Both the position numbers and the translations under genes were made by a program. From a bacterium (lineage in GTDB: Bacteria; Cyanobacteriota; Vampirovibrionia; Gastranaerophilales; Gastranaerophilaceae), in assembly GCA_017629215.1 (NCBI GenBank), contig JAGBXP010000035.1:1-64000 (forward strand): a DNA stretch of 64,000 nt. The letters run 5' to 3'. Below are positions 17,798 to 27,563 of the stretch, in pieces; the first letter of the stretch is position 1, and each line of letters starts with the position of its first letter. Below the pieces are notes generated by a model. The model was not told the origin of the DNA and ran no database searches. It saw nothing but the letters and a program-made list of their open reading frames with translations.

Positions 17798-19489
17798 ATG
17801 ACATTACCAAACGTAGCGTATTTTTCGATGGAAATTGCAATGGATCAATCTTTAAGCACTTATTCTGGAGGTTTAGGTTTCCTTGCAGGTTCTCACATGT
17901 TATCAGCAGGTTATTTACAAATGCCAATGGTTGGTGTAACTATGCTATGGTCTTATGGCTATTACGACCAAAGAATTGATCATTCTGGCAATGTTGAAGT
18001 AGCATATATAAGAAAATATTATGACTATTTAGAAGATACTGGTATTACAGTAGAGGTTGATACATTCGGTGAAAAAGTTAAGGTTAAGGCTTTCAAAGTA
18101 AACCCTGAATTATTTGGAACTTGCCCTGTATACCTATTAACAACAGATATAGAAGGAAATAGTGATTGGGCTAAAAGCATTTCACATAGATTATATGATG
18201 GAAATGAAAGAATAAGAATTGCACAAGAAACAGTTTTAGGTATTGCTAGTATAAGAGTGCTTCAAGCAGTTGGATATAATTTTGATGTTGTACACATGAA
18301 CGAAGGACACGCATTGCCTGCAGCATTTGAATTATTAAGACAAAACAATGGTAATTTACAAGAAGTAAGAAAGAAAACTGTATTTACAACTCACACTCCA
18401 GTTGCAGCAGGTAACGAAGTTCACTGGGTTGATACATTACTTGAAGGTGGATTCTTTGCTGGAGCTAGTCGTGAAACAGCTATTCAATTGGGCGGTGAAA
18501 ACTTCTCTCTAACAGTAGCAGCTTTAAAAATGTCAAGAATAGCAAATGCAGTATCTCAATTACATGGTTTGGTTGCTAATAAAATGTGGGAGTGGGTTGA
18601 AGATAGATGTCCAATTAGAGCAATTACAAATGCTGTAAACCTTCATTATTGGCAAGATAAGAGAATTAGTGGTGATATGCCTAGCGAAGGTTTATTATCA
18701 GTAAAACGTGAAATGAAAGAAGAATTGTTCAAGTATATAGCTAATGTTGCAGGTAAAAGATTTAACCCTGATGTTTTAACAATCACTTGGGCTAGAAGAT
18801 TTGCTGATTACAAACGTGCTTGGCTTATCTTAATGGATAAAGATAGAATTCAAAAATTATTAGACGAAAACAAAGTTCAAATTATTTTTGCTGGTAAATT
18901 CCATCCGGATGATGTAATGGGCAAAGAAATGTTTAACAAATTGTTAAACAGATCTCATTCATTGAAAAACGTAGTAGTTCTTCCTGGATACGAATTGCAG
19001 TTGTCTGGAATGCTAAAACGTGGTTCAGATATTTGGTTAAACACACCATTAAGACCATTTGAAGCTTCAGGTACTTCTGGTATGTCTGCTAACATGAACG
19101 GAGCTTTACACTTGTCAATATTTGATGGTTGGACAGTTGAAGGTACATTTAACGGTATAAACGGCTATACTGTTGAGTATGACGGGCTTGATGATGATAT
19201 TCCTTGGGAAGAAAGACATTGGAAAGATCACGAATGTGTAATGGACATAATTGAAAATCAAATCATCCCTACTTATTATAATAATAAAGAAGAATGGGCA
19301 AGATTGATGAGACAAGCAATAAGAACTTCTGAAGCATATTTCAATTCAGATAGAATGGTAATAGAGTATTATAACAGATTATATGCTCCAATTGCTCATG
19401 ATGATTGTTCTGCTGGTGAAAAGAAAAAAGAAATGAATATTTCTGAAACACCAACTTTTGATGCTTGGACTTATTCAAATATTAAATAA
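17798..19489 (+). CDS. GT35 alpha-glucan phosphorylase homologue lacking the PLP lysine
   Basis: A 563-aa protein of the short alpha-glucan phosphorylase class (glycogen/maltodextrin to glucose-1-phosphate). Family landmarks are clear: AYFSMEIAMDQSLSTYSGGLG at the N-terminus, HMNEGHALPAAFELLR, FTTHTPVAAGNEVH, ITWARRFADYKRA, and RPFEASGTSGM near residue 420. In active phosphorylases the residue after that Met is the Lys that holds pyridoxal phosphate; here it is Ser430 (GMSANMNG). The protein therefore probably cannot work as a standard PLP-dependent phosphorylase. It could be a glucan-binding or regulatory protein, or a transferase using other donors. Monocistronic, ribosome site AAAGAGAG. 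Confidence 0.8.
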   Translation: MTLPNVAYFSMEIAMDQSLSTYSGGLGFLAGSHMLSAGYLQMPMVGVTMLWSYGYYDQRIDHSGNVEVAYIRKYYDYLEDTGITVEVDTFGEKVKVKAFKVNPELFGTCPVYLLTTDIEGNSDWAKSISHRLYDGNERIRIAQETVLGIASIRVLQAVGYNFDVVHMNEGHALPAAFELLRQNNGNLQEVRKKTVFTTHTPVAAGNEVHWVDTLLEGGFFAGASRETAIQLGGENFSLTVAALKMSRIANAVSQLHGLVANKMWEWVEDRCPIRAITNAVNLHYWQDKRISGDMPSEGLLSVKREMKEELFKYIANVAGKRFNPDVLTITWARRFADYKRAWLILMDKDRIQKLLDENKVQIIFAGKFHPDDVMGKEMFNKLLNRSHSLKNVVVLPGYELQLSGMLKRGSDIWLNTPLRPFEASGTSGMSANMNGALHLSIFDGWTVEGTFNGINGYTVEYDGLDDDIPWEERHWKDHECVMDIIENQIIPTYYNNKEEWARLMRQAIRTSEAYFNSDRMVIEYYNRLYAPIAHDDCSAGEKKKEMNISETPTFDAWTYSNIK

Positions 19490-19502
19490 CATACACAATA
19501 TT

Positions 19503-19540
19503 AAAAAATAGCGAATGCTAATAAGCGTTCGCTATTTTTT
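19503..19540 (+). terminator. Terminator of the phosphorylase-like gene
   Basis: AAAAAATAGCGAATGC pairs with GCGTTCGCTATTTTTT (one G-T wobble, 6-nt loop), ending in T6. Confidence 0.88.
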
Positions 19541-19687
19541 ATATTATTAAGTTTAAGATTTGTAACACTCAATTTTTCCAATTATTACTTGTTTATAGTT
19601 GTTTTTTATTTATTTGTTTAGCATTTATGAGCAAAAAAATTTTTTCAAATGTTTTAAATAATATATAAGTGTGTTGTGGAGGTGCAA

Positions 19688-20326
19688 ATGGTTTATCAGA
19701 TAAATGGCTCGAATGGAATTTATGATAATCAAATAAAGGATAGTTCTGTAAAATATGGTAGAAATGCTGTAAATAACAATATTAAACATATAGAAGCTCC
19801 ATTAGTTAACGATAATCGTGCAGTACCACCGATTTTCAATTTTTCTCCTTCATTAGAAAATCATGAACAAAATTTTTCAGATTTAGAACTATATCTTAAT
19901 AAAAATGACGAATACTTAAATTCATTACCACCTTTAGAATATGAATATCGATATCTTCCTAATTTCACACAAAATAATCTTGATAAAAAAGCATTATTAG
20001 CAGTTGCTTACGAAGAATTTGGACAAAAAACAGAAATGTCGATTGAAGAATTTGAGGATAAATGCCTTTTTGACGATACTCAAACAGCTGAACCATTGGA
20101 TATTAATAATGATAAAAAAATAGACATTGGTGAATATAGTGCAAATATACTCGCTACTGATATTCTAAGCAAAGGTACAACAAATCCGATGGAAGCAGAT
20201 GGTGTTATTAATAACAAAGGCATGAATGCAATTGTTGATTATTCTAAAAAAATTAATGCAGATGCAGCGTCAAAACTTTATAAAAATATTTATACCACTT
20301 ACAATCTAAACTCAGAAGAGATTTAA
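19688..20326 (+). CDS. Hypothetical protein with EF-hand-like loop
   Basis: The start is set at ATG 19688 because GGAGG lies 5 nt upstream; a GTG at 19676 overlaps that site. The 212-aa soluble protein is Asn-rich and disordered for the first 70 residues, then helical. Around residues 140-151 it has DINNDKKIDIGE, which matches an EF-hand calcium loop (D-x-N-x-D-x-x-I-D-x-x-E). A second degenerate loop (EADGVINNKGMN) follows some 27 residues later. It could bind calcium as an EF-hand pair or act as a dockerin-like adhesion module. There is no signal peptide. Confidence 0.55.
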   Translation: MVYQINGSNGIYDNQIKDSSVKYGRNAVNNNIKHIEAPLVNDNRAVPPIFNFSPSLENHEQNFSDLELYLNKNDEYLNSLPPLEYEYRYLPNFTQNNLDKKALLAVAYEEFGQKTEMSIEEFEDKCLFDDTQTAEPLDINNDKKIDIGEYSANILATDILSKGTTNPMEADGVINNKGMNAIVDYSKKINADAASKLYKNIYTTYNLNSEEI

Positions 20327-20359
20327 CCTAGTGTACATTTGAAATTATTCTTCATCACA

Positions 20360-20368
20360 TGCTATAAT
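20360..20368 (+). promoter_or_regulatory. Extended -10 promoter
   Basis: TGcTATAAT, a perfect extended -10, lies about 30 nt upstream of the TSCPD-protein ATG. No clear -35 is seen. Confidence 0.5.
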
Positions 20369-20398
20369 TTTAGAAAGTAAACTTATAGGAGAAGAATT

Positions 20399-20701
20399 AT
20401 GAGCGATATTTTAATAAAAGAAATTAATGGCGTTGATGTTGTTCAATATCAACCTAAAGGTGTTTGCGCAAAAATGATGCAATTTAGGATAAAAGACAAC
20501 ATTATACAAGATGTTGAATTTGTAGGTGGTTGTAATGGAAATTTAAGTGGTATTGGAATATTAATAAAGGGAATGCACATAAACGATATTATTCCAAAGC
20601 TAAGTGGGCTTCCTTGTGGTAGCAGACCAACAAGCTGTCCTGATCAATTAACAAAAGGACTCTCTGCATATTTAGAACTTAAACAAAGTGTTAAGGCCTA
20701 A
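20399..20701 (+). CDS. TSCPD-domain protein
   Basis: A 100-aa protein whose C-terminal half contains RPTSCPDQL, the defining motif of TSCPD domains (found at the end of class II ribonucleotide reductases and as small stand-alone proteins). Cys residues occur in KGVCAK, GGCNGN and LPCGS, so metal binding is plausible. The stand-alone form has no established function. The ribosome site is AGGAGAAG. Convergent with the TPR gene at 20719. Confidence 0.8.
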   Translation: MSDILIKEINGVDVVQYQPKGVCAKMMQFRIKDNIIQDVEFVGGCNGNLSGIGILIKGMHINDIIPKLSGLPCGSRPTSCPDQLTKGLSAYLELKQSVKA

Positions 20702-20718
20702 ACTCTTTACATATCTTA

Positions 20719-22482
20719 TTAAGAAAGCTCTCTGATTTTTTCATGAGCCATTTCGTTATCTGGGAAAATTGATACCACTTTTTCAAAATACTTCAATGCT
20801 AAATCAATATTTTTTAGCATTTCATAACATTTAGCGATTTCCATTAACACTGAAATATTTTGAGGGTGTTTTGTTTCAAGATTTTGAAATATATTTAAAG
20901 CTTTTTCATATTCACCTAGCTCAAAATATGTTAAAGCTAATGTATTTTGAGTTTCGACATCTGGATTTTGTTCGACAGCTCTTATTAAATACCTTTTTGC
21001 TTCTTCAAACTCATTACGTGCAAATAAAATTCTACCCATGCAAAATTGAACATATTCGTGATTAGGTTCTATAGATATTGCTTTTGAAATATATTTATAA
21101 GCTTCGTCAAGCTGGTTTAAAACAAGTTTATTTAGAGCCATAAATGTTAATGCGATAGCGCTATTTGGATTTACCTCTAAAGCCTCATTATAATATCTAT
21201 CAGCCTCTAAGTTTTTGGAAGTAGAATATAGGAAATTCCCATATTCAAAAAGAATTTCAAAATCATTTGGTTCAAGTTTCAAGGCTGTCTTAAACTCATC
21301 TTCGGCGTAATCAAATAATCGCTTATTAAGATAAATGATTCCCAAATCTTTATGAGCTTTAGCCATTTCGGGATTCATGCGAATAACTTTTTTAAGCATT
21401 TTTTCTGCAGTATCAGAATCGCATAAACTTGATGATAAAATTGCATACTGATGCATTATATCAGCATTAATATGACCTTTTAAAAGGATATTATCATAAA
21501 TTTCTTTTGCTTTCGTCAGCTGATTAGACTTAATATATAAACTTGCTAATTTTTGAGCAGGAAGTAAGAATTTTGGATTTATATATATTAATTCTTCTAA
21601 TAATTTAATTGCAGTCTGAATATTACCTAATGCTTCATAGCAAATCGCAATATTGTACTTATAATTTTCTTTATTAGGACATAATAACGCTAATTGTGTA
21701 TAATGTTTTAATGCGTCATTAAACAAACCTAACTTAACTTCGGAAATAGCTAGTGCTAGTAAAAAGGATTCGTCCTCTGTAATATCAATAGCTTTTTTAA
21801 AATATTCTATAGCTTTTTGATGATTTTGTAATATTTGATATGCAGAACCTATATTATAATAAGTCATTGGAGCGTTTGGATTTATCTCTATTGCTTTTTC
21901 GTAAGTTTGTATTGCGAGCAGGTTATTCCCAGTTGCCATGTAGCAAGTACCAAGGCTATTTAACGTGCCTAAATTTTCAGGCTTTTTGCTTAAAGCTATC
22001 TCGAGTGGCGCTATAGCCTTTTGAAACTCTTTAAGTTTCATATAGCAAGTTCCTATTATAAAATCAAAAATAAAATCAGCATCAAATGTTTTTGCTCTTT
22101 CAGAAAATTCAATAGCTAAATCTATTTCATCCAATTTCATTAAAATAATACATAAACTTGTATAAGCGTCTTTATATTCACTGCGTAATTCTATAACACG
22201 CAAATAAGCATTTTTTGCAGATATAAAATCGCCTAAATTTTCATAAGATTTTGCCAAATAGAACCAAGACGTAGCGTCTTCTAATTCAAATTTTACAATC
22301 GTTTCAAAAGCTTTTTTTGCTTCCATCCACATATCAAGATTTACATAAGTCAAACCTGCAAGTTTAAGTAATTCTACATTATCAGGAGTTTCTTCCAAAG
22401 CCTTATCTATAAGAACTTTTGCGTTGTCAAATTGTTTACTACCAACTAACTCATTAATTTCATTTATCATTTTATGCTCCAA
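20719..22482 (-). CDS. Large TPR-repeat protein
   Basis: A 587-aa protein composed almost entirely of about 16 tetratricopeptide repeats in register, for example [20 protein letters not shown] and [19 protein letters not shown]. It has no signal peptide or membrane segment. Its start overlaps the end of the sigma factor gene by 11 nt, making it last in a tightly packed nadA-rlmB-sigma-TPR operon. A solenoid of this size probably docks several partners; coupling to a sigma factor hints at a regulatory or assembly role, but that is inference. Confidence 0.85.
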   Translation of the reverse strand: MEHKMINEINELVGSKQFDNAKVLIDKALEETPDNVELLKLAGLTYVNLDMWMEAKKAFETIVKFELEDATSWFYLAKSYENLGDFISAKNAYLRVIELRSEYKDAYTSLCIILMKLDEIDLAIEFSERAKTFDADFIFDFIIGTCYMKLKEFQKAIAPLEIALSKKPENLGTLNSLGTCYMATGNNLLAIQTYEKAIEINPNAPMTYYNIGSAYQILQNHQKAIEYFKKAIDITEDESFLLALAISEVKLGLFNDALKHYTQLALLCPNKENYKYNIAICYEALGNIQTAIKLLEELIYINPKFLLPAQKLASLYIKSNQLTKAKEIYDNILLKGHINADIMHQYAILSSSLCDSDTAEKMLKKVIRMNPEMAKAHKDLGIIYLNKRLFDYAEDEFKTALKLEPNDFEILFEYGNFLYSTSKNLEADRYYNEALEVNPNSAIALTFMALNKLVLNQLDEAYKYISKAISIEPNHEYVQFCMGRILFARNEFEEAKRYLIRAVEQNPDVETQNTLALTYFELGEYEKALNIFQNLETKHPQNISVLMEIAKCYEMLKNIDLALKYFEKVVSIFPDNEMAHEKIRELS

Positions 22483-23476
22483 AATAATTTTTTAGCCCAG
22501 ATGTCATATTTTTATTTTTACAAAGCTTTTTTAATTTAGAAATCGCTCTATTCTCTATTTGTCGAATTCTTTCTCTTGAAACACCGTATATTGTTCCTAT
22601 TTCATCTAATGTTTTCTTTTGTCCATCATTATTTAATCCGAACCTAAGGATTAAAACATCACGTTCTTTTTGACTCAATTGTTCAAGCATGCTCGTAATA
22701 TCATCAAGCAAACTTTCTTGTGATACTAAAGACTCTGGTGCTAAAGTTGACTCATCTACAATATAATCAATAATTTTATTTGCGTCATCTTTTTGACCAG
22801 TCGGAGTATCAATACTAATTGTAGATTGTGTAGATTTTATGATAGAAGTCAGCTTAGAAACTGAAATTCCCATTTTATCTGCAATTTCTTGTTTAACAGG
22901 TATTCTACCTAATTCTGTAGTCAAATCCATTGTCGCTTTTTTGATTTTATTAATAGACTCAATTAAGTGAATAGGTAATCTAATTATTCGAGCTTTATCA
23001 GCAATAGCTCTTGTGATAGACTGTTGTATCCACCATGTTGCATAGGTTGAAAACTTGTATCCTTTTGTATAATCAAATTTTTCAGTTGCTTTAATTAAAC
23101 CCATATTACCTTCTTGAATTAAATCAAGAAAAGATAAGCCACGACCAATATATTTTTTTGCAATACTTACAACAAGCCTTAAATTTGCATTTATCAATAC
23201 TTTTCTTGCAAACTGGCTTTGAGTCTCGTAAATTTTTTTCGCAACTTCTAATTCTTCTTCACTAGAAAGAAGAGGTATTTTACCAATTTGCTGTAAATAA
23301 ATTCTTACTGAGTCATCCGAATTAATGGAATTTAAACTCTCTTGGGTTTTTGGCTCTTCTATTGAAATGTTATCTTCGTCATCTAAATCGTCAACAGGCT
23401 CAATGTTATTAAAATCAACACCCTCATCTGAAATATCATCGACCATTATATTTAATTTTTCTTTTTGTTTAACCAT
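22472..23476 (-). CDS. Second RpoD-like sigma-70 factor (group 1/2)
   Basis: A 334-aa sigma-70 with a 60-residue acidic N-terminus, region 1.2 ([14 protein letters not shown]), full region 2 ([19 protein letters not shown], then [18 protein letters not shown]), region 3, and region 4 with [17 protein letters not shown]. It differs from the dnaG-linked sigma at several positions in region 2.4 (WIQQS instead of WIRQA), as expected for a group 2 paralogue used in stress or stationary phase. It sits 2 nt downstream of rlmB and overlaps the TPR gene, so it is co-expressed with both. Confidence 0.9.
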   Translation of the reverse strand: MVKQKEKLNIMVDDISDEGVDFNNIEPVDDLDDEDNISIEEPKTQESLNSINSDDSVRIYLQQIGKIPLLSSEEELEVAKKIYETQSQFARKVLINANLRLVVSIAKKYIGRGLSFLDLIQEGNMGLIKATEKFDYTKGYKFSTYATWWIQQSITRAIADKARIIRLPIHLIESINKIKKATMDLTTELGRIPVKQEIADKMGISVSKLTSIIKSTQSTISIDTPTGQKDDANKIIDYIVDESTLAPESLVSQESLLDDITSMLEQLSQKERDVLILRFGLNNDGQKKTLDEIGTIYGVSRERIRQIENRAISKLKKLCKNKNMTSGLKNYFGA

Positions 23477-23478
23477 AA

Positions 23479-24231
23479 TTAGCCTCGCTTTTTAGAAACA
23501 TTTTGCCTTACACTCTCAAATAATATTATAGCAGTTGCATTGGAAACATTTAAAGAATTAAAATTTGTTAACATAGGAATTTTTACTTTAAAATCTGCTA
23601 ATTTAATTAATGATTTTGAAATACCAGCATGTTCAGCACCCATTACAAGCGCAAAATTCATATCTGTATAATCAATATCATAATAATTATCCTCACAATG
23701 ATTATCAGCTGCAATTACCCAATAGTTTTTTTCTTTTAATCTTTGTATTGCATTGACTATGCTATTGACTTTAATTATTGAAATATGATTTACTGCTCCA
23801 GCACTTGTTTTTTCAACGGTTGAATTAACCAAAACTCCTCGTCTTGAAGGAAGAATAATTCCTTTTACTCCTGCGCATACACAAGAACGAATAATTGCAC
23901 CTAAATTATGAGAATCTTCGACGCCATCTAAAACTACCACTGATGTGTTTTCGCCAGAATTATTTTCAATAAATTCATCTAAATCAATATATTGGACTGG
24001 GGAAATTTGCGCAACAACACCTTGATGTCTAGCATCTTGAGCTATTTGATTAAGTTTTTCTTTTCCAACAAACTGAAAAACAATGCCTTTTGATTTTGCA
24101 AGTTCTTTTATTTTTTCTATTTTTTCATCTGATCGTGATGTGTTAGAAATAAGAATTCTGTTAAATTCTCTATTCCCTGCTTCTAAAGCTTCTATTATTG
24201 CATTTTTACCATAAATAAAAGAATTATCCAT
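23479..24231 (-). CDS. rlmB: 23S rRNA (guanosine-2'-O)-methyltransferase RlmB-type
   Basis: A 250-aa SpoU-class SPOUT methyltransferase. The N-terminal substrate-binding domain begins with [12 protein letters not shown]. The catalytic knot carries motif 1 [12 protein letters not shown], motif 2 [12 protein letters not shown] and motif 3 [14 protein letters not shown], all well conserved. RlmB methylates the ribose of one guanosine in domain V of 23S rRNA; other SpoU members act on tRNA, so the exact target is inferred from overall similarity. The ATG overlaps the stop of nadA (TAATG). Confidence 0.85.
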   Translation of the reverse strand: MDNSFIYGKNAIIEALEAGNREFNRILISNTSRSDEKIEKIKELAKSKGIVFQFVGKEKLNQIAQDARHQGVVAQISPVQYIDLDEFIENNSGENTSVVVLDGVEDSHNLGAIIRSCVCAGVKGIILPSRRGVLVNSTVEKTSAGAVNHISIIKVNSIVNAIQRLKEKNYWVIAADNHCEDNYYDIDYTDMNFALVMGAEHAGISKSLIKLADFKVKIPMLTNFNSLNVSNATAIILFESVRQNVSKKRG

Positions 24232-25139
24232 TACTTTGATACCTTTAACATTCTTTGAATACAGTTTGAACTACGTTTTCTAATATCCTCATCTATGGTT
24301 ATTTCGTTAACCTCATTTTCAAGAGAATATAAAATTTCTTCTAATGTTGTTAATTTCATGCTTTCACAAAGCATATTATTGGATATTAAAATAAATTCTT
24401 TATCAGGATAATCTCGTTTAAGCCTGTCTGCAACCCCTTTTTCTGTAACAATTACAAATTGATTATCTTGACTATTTTTAACATAATCAATAATACCACT
24501 TGTACTTCCAATATAATCACCTAAAGAACTTATCGTAGGCTTACATTCAGGGTGAATTAGTATTTTCGCCTGTGGATATTTATTTCTTGCATCTAAAATG
24601 TTTTGCTCTGTAACATTGTCATGAACAGGACAACATCCATTATAAGTAACAACTTCAACATCGTTTAATTGAGATTCTACATATTTACCCAAATTTGCGT
24701 CAGGTACAAATAAAACTTTTGATGCTTTTAAACTTTTTACAATTTCAACTGCGTTAGAACTTGTACAGCAAATATCACATTCAGATTTTACTTCTGCTGT
24801 TGAATTAATATAGCATACCACTGGTAAATTTGGATGTTGTTTTTTAAACTCAATTATTTGATTTAAATTAATCATATCTGCCATCAAACATCCTGCATTC
24901 AAATTCGGCAAAAGCACTTTCTTTTCAGGAGATATTATTTTTGCTGTTTGTGCCATAAAATAAACTCCTGCAAAAACTATTATGTCAGCTTTAGTATCAC
25001 GAGCCTTTTGGCTTAAATACAAAGAATCCCCGACAAAATCAGCTACTTCATCAATTTCAATATTCTGATAGCTATGAGCTAATATTATTGCATTTTTCTC
25101 TTGTTTTAATTTATTAATTCTCTCTAAAAGATTTTTCAT
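24231..25139 (-). CDS. nadA: Quinolinate synthase
   Basis: A 302-aa NadA: condenses iminoaspartate with dihydroxyacetone phosphate to quinolinate in NAD synthesis. The family motifs are visible: ILAHSYQ at the start, AGVYFMAQTAKI, and the three [4Fe-4S] cysteines in GCLMAD, CDICCTSSNAVEIV and HPECKP. Length matches the short bacterial form. It is first gene of the operon nadA-rlmB-sigma-TPR and is divergent from pilM. nadB and nadC are not in the window. Confidence 0.95.
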   Translation of the reverse strand: MKNLLERINKLKQEKNAIILAHSYQNIEIDEVADFVGDSLYLSQKARDTKADIIVFAGVYFMAQTAKIISPEKKVLLPNLNAGCLMADMINLNQIIEFKKQHPNLPVVCYINSTAEVKSECDICCTSSNAVEIVKSLKASKVLFVPDANLGKYVESQLNDVEVVTYNGCCPVHDNVTEQNILDARNKYPQAKILIHPECKPTISSLGDYIGSTSGIIDYVKNSQDNQFVIVTEKGVADRLKRDYPDKEFILISNNMLCESMKLTTLEEILYSLENEVNEITIDEDIRKRSSNCIQRMLKVSK

Positions 25140-25203
25140 TTATTTACCCTGTATACAAAATTTAAATTTTATTGTACAATAAAAAAAAATAGGAAGAAAT
25201 AGC

Positions 25204-26874
25204 ATGGGTTTTAATTTTAACAAAAAGAACATAGTAGGTGTTTCTATAACTCCTGAAAGAGGGTTAGAAATTGCTCAAATTGATAATTCAACTAAAACTA
25301 TAGTTAAATATGGTAATAAGCAAATTGCATATGACAATATGCGTCAAGAGATTGCAGATAGAGATATTTTCAAAGATACTTTGCAAGAGTTGTTGTTTGA
25401 ATTACAAATTCCTAAAGGTACTGAACTCGTAATAAACTTACCAACAGTTTCTTTTGGTATTGCAGATTATCCAGCTTCTCTTAACCAAAATCAAATCTTG
25501 ATGGCTATTGAAGAAGAATTGTTAAGTAAGCCAATTTTTCAAGATAATGAACCTGGTATAAGCATGGCGCAATTGCCAAATTCAACAATGCAATTTGTTA
25601 AAGTCGCTTATACTGCTTCTCAAAGAACCTTATTAGAAGAACTTGCCTTACAAATTAAAGATTTAGGCTATAAAGTACGTGCAATTAATACATCAGTAAG
25701 CTCAATTATGAATGCTTTAATTTATAATGAAAGAGTCGATACTACTGATGATAATACTTGGACATTATTGCTAATAGAAAATAGCTATTGCAGAGTAATA
25801 TCAATGTCTGGCAATAATTATTTGGAATACTTTGAAGAACGGATAAGCATTGGAGAAGTGCTTGGGGATGCAGAGAATTATGATATTGTATTAAATGCAA
25901 TTAATCCTATTCTAATGAATTTACCGTCGAAATATTTGTATGTAGTGTCTAAAACAGATTTGATTAGTGCTAAAAATCTTTCTGAAAAATTATCTTATAA
26001 CACTCAAATCATACATCAAGATGCTAATATATTTACAAATTCACCATTCTTAGAGGTATCTCCAGAAATAGATGAACAACTAGCAAAAACTATATCTCTT
26101 GATGTAATTGGTGTTGGTGTATATAATGATATTTCAACACAGTCAATTATTTCATTTAATCTGTTTAATGAAATGCTAGGTACTATTTATACATCCGAGC
26201 AACCATATTCTTTGCAAATTGGTTCTAAGACAATAGTGCTTTCTGTTGAAAACGTATTAGGTTTCTTATTTAAATTGTCTATACCAATAATTGTTGTTAT
26301 TTTAGCCGTTTTTCTTTGGTTAAACTCTGATATCAATACAAAGACAGATAAGATACAAATAATTGAAAAAGAAATTAAAAGAATTGAAGCATACTTAAAA
26401 CAAAACTCTGAAGTTACATCAGAACAATTTAATGAAGCAGATGAGATAAAATTTGGTCTAATTCATAATAAAAACATTTATTCATACTATACGATTGTAG
26501 GAACAGAAATTCCTAAAAAAGTTTGGTTAACAAACCTTGAATTGGGTAAATATATAACAATAGAAGGACAAGCTGATAACTTAGAAAGTATTTATAGCTT
26601 CTTCAGAAATATTAAAGACTATAATCCAAATATGAATATAAAATTACAGAAACTAGGCTTAGCTAATAATACTTCAAAGCTTAAACCTTTAGCAGATGAG
26701 GAAGCTTTTGATACAGATTCTATAATCACATCAATGAATGCTGATTTTTATGAGTTTAAAATTTCTAATGCACCAGAGTCTATAAAGAAAGAAAACGGTA
26801 ATAGTGCTAATACTAATAGCGGCCAAAAAAAGAATAGTAAAAAGAAAGTACCAAACCTTCCACCTTTGGAATAA
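25204..26874 (+). CDS. Type IV pilus assembly protein: PilM-like domain fused to PilN-like domain
   Basis: A 556-aa protein. Residues 1-330 resemble the actin-like PilM (start KKNIVGVSITPERGLEIAQI, and a conserved S..A link around INTSVSSIMNALIY). One transmembrane helix (about 357-376) and a coiled coil with a ferredoxin-like end (380-500) then match PilN. A Lys/Asn/Pro-rich tail ends the protein. In most bacteria PilM (cytoplasmic) and PilN (inner membrane) are separate and bind through a short PilN peptide; a fusion would make this contact permanent. The PilO-like gene follows after 18 nt. Confidence 0.75.
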   Translation: MGFNFNKKNIVGVSITPERGLEIAQIDNSTKTIVKYGNKQIAYDNMRQEIADRDIFKDTLQELLFELQIPKGTELVINLPTVSFGIADYPASLNQNQILMAIEEELLSKPIFQDNEPGISMAQLPNSTMQFVKVAYTASQRTLLEELALQIKDLGYKVRAINTSVSSIMNALIYNERVDTTDDNTWTLLLIENSYCRVISMSGNNYLEYFEERISIGEVLGDAENYDIVLNAINPILMNLPSKYLYVVSKTDLISAKNLSEKLSYNTQIIHQDANIFTNSPFLEVSPEIDEQLAKTISLDVIGVGVYNDISTQSIISFNLFNEMLGTIYTSEQPYSLQIGSKTIVLSVENVLGFLFKLSIPIIVVILAVFLWLNSDINTKTDKIQIIEKEIKRIEAYLKQNSEVTSEQFNEADEIKFGLIHNKNIYSYYTIVGTEIPKKVWLTNLELGKYITIEGQADNLESIYSFFRNIKDYNPNMNIKLQKLGLANNTSKLKPLADEEAFDTDSIITSMNADFYEFKISNAPESIKKENGNSANTNSGQKKNSKKKVPNLPPLE

Positions 26875-26892
26875 TTTATAATGGAGATTTAA

Positions 26893-27477
26893 ATGGAAAA
26901 ATATTCTAGATATTATGGTGTACTAATTATTATAAGCGTTATTCTCGTATTATATTTCATTGGTAATTATTTTATTGCACCAATGTTTGAAAAACGAGAA
27001 GAGAAGTCTACAACACTTGTAAAAAAAGAAAAACTTCTCGAAAAGAAACGAAAAGATAGAGATGTTGTTAGACAAAAAGTAAAGAAAATTCAAGATGCGT
27101 CAGCAACAGCGCAAAAGAAGGTATATGCTCCAGTTGAGTCAGATTTGGGTAATGATACTTTGTTTTTTACATTATATAATGATGTAATTGAAATGATGCA
27201 CTCTAACTCATTAAGAATTAAATCTATTGATTATGTTTATAATCCAGAAGGTGATGAGTTTGTAAAAGCTGGCAAAGATTATTTTGTATTTGATGTAAAT
27301 GTAGAATTAGTTTCTAATTATACAAACCTTGGTAAATTTATACAGGATCTTTATCAATATCCTTATTACATAAAAATGCTTGATTTAAAAGTTCAACCTT
27401 ATAATAGAGATAAAAAAATATTGATATCAGATTTAAGTATTAGACTTTACGCTCATACAGATCCTGAACGTAAATAA
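26893..27477 (+). CDS. PilO-like type IV pilus assembly protein
   Basis: A 194-aa bitopic protein: transmembrane helix at about 8-30, charged coiled coil (35-80), and a periplasmic alpha/beta domain in which FDVNVELVSNYTNLGKFI and YYIKMLDLKV match PilO/GspM ferredoxin-like folds. PilO pairs with PilN to form the alignment complex of type IV pili. Position directly after the PilM/N gene fits this. Ribosome site GGAGA. No outer-membrane secretin (pilQ) is seen downstream; the next gene is convergent pgi. Confidence 0.75.
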   Translation: MEKYSRYYGVLIIISVILVLYFIGNYFIAPMFEKREEKSTTLVKKEKLLEKKRKDRDVVRQKVKKIQDASATAQKKVYAPVESDLGNDTLFFTLYNDVIEMMHSNSLRIKSIDYVYNPEGDEFVKAGKDYFVFDVNVELVSNYTNLGKFIQDLYQYPYYIKMLDLKVQPYNRDKKILISDLSIRLYAHTDPERK

Positions 27478-27513
27478 TACTTTTGAATAAATTTATTTCT
27501 TAATAATGCAAAC

Positions 27514-27542
27514 AAAAATCCCTTGAAATCATATTCAAGGGA
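27514..27542 (-). terminator. Terminator of pgi
   Basis: A perfect 9-bp stem TCCCTTGAA/TTCAAGGGA (27519-27527 and 27534-27542) is followed by T5 on the minus strand. It also lies 3' of the pilO-like gene. Confidence 0.8.
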
Positions 27543-27563
27543 CTTTCCTTATTTATAATTATT

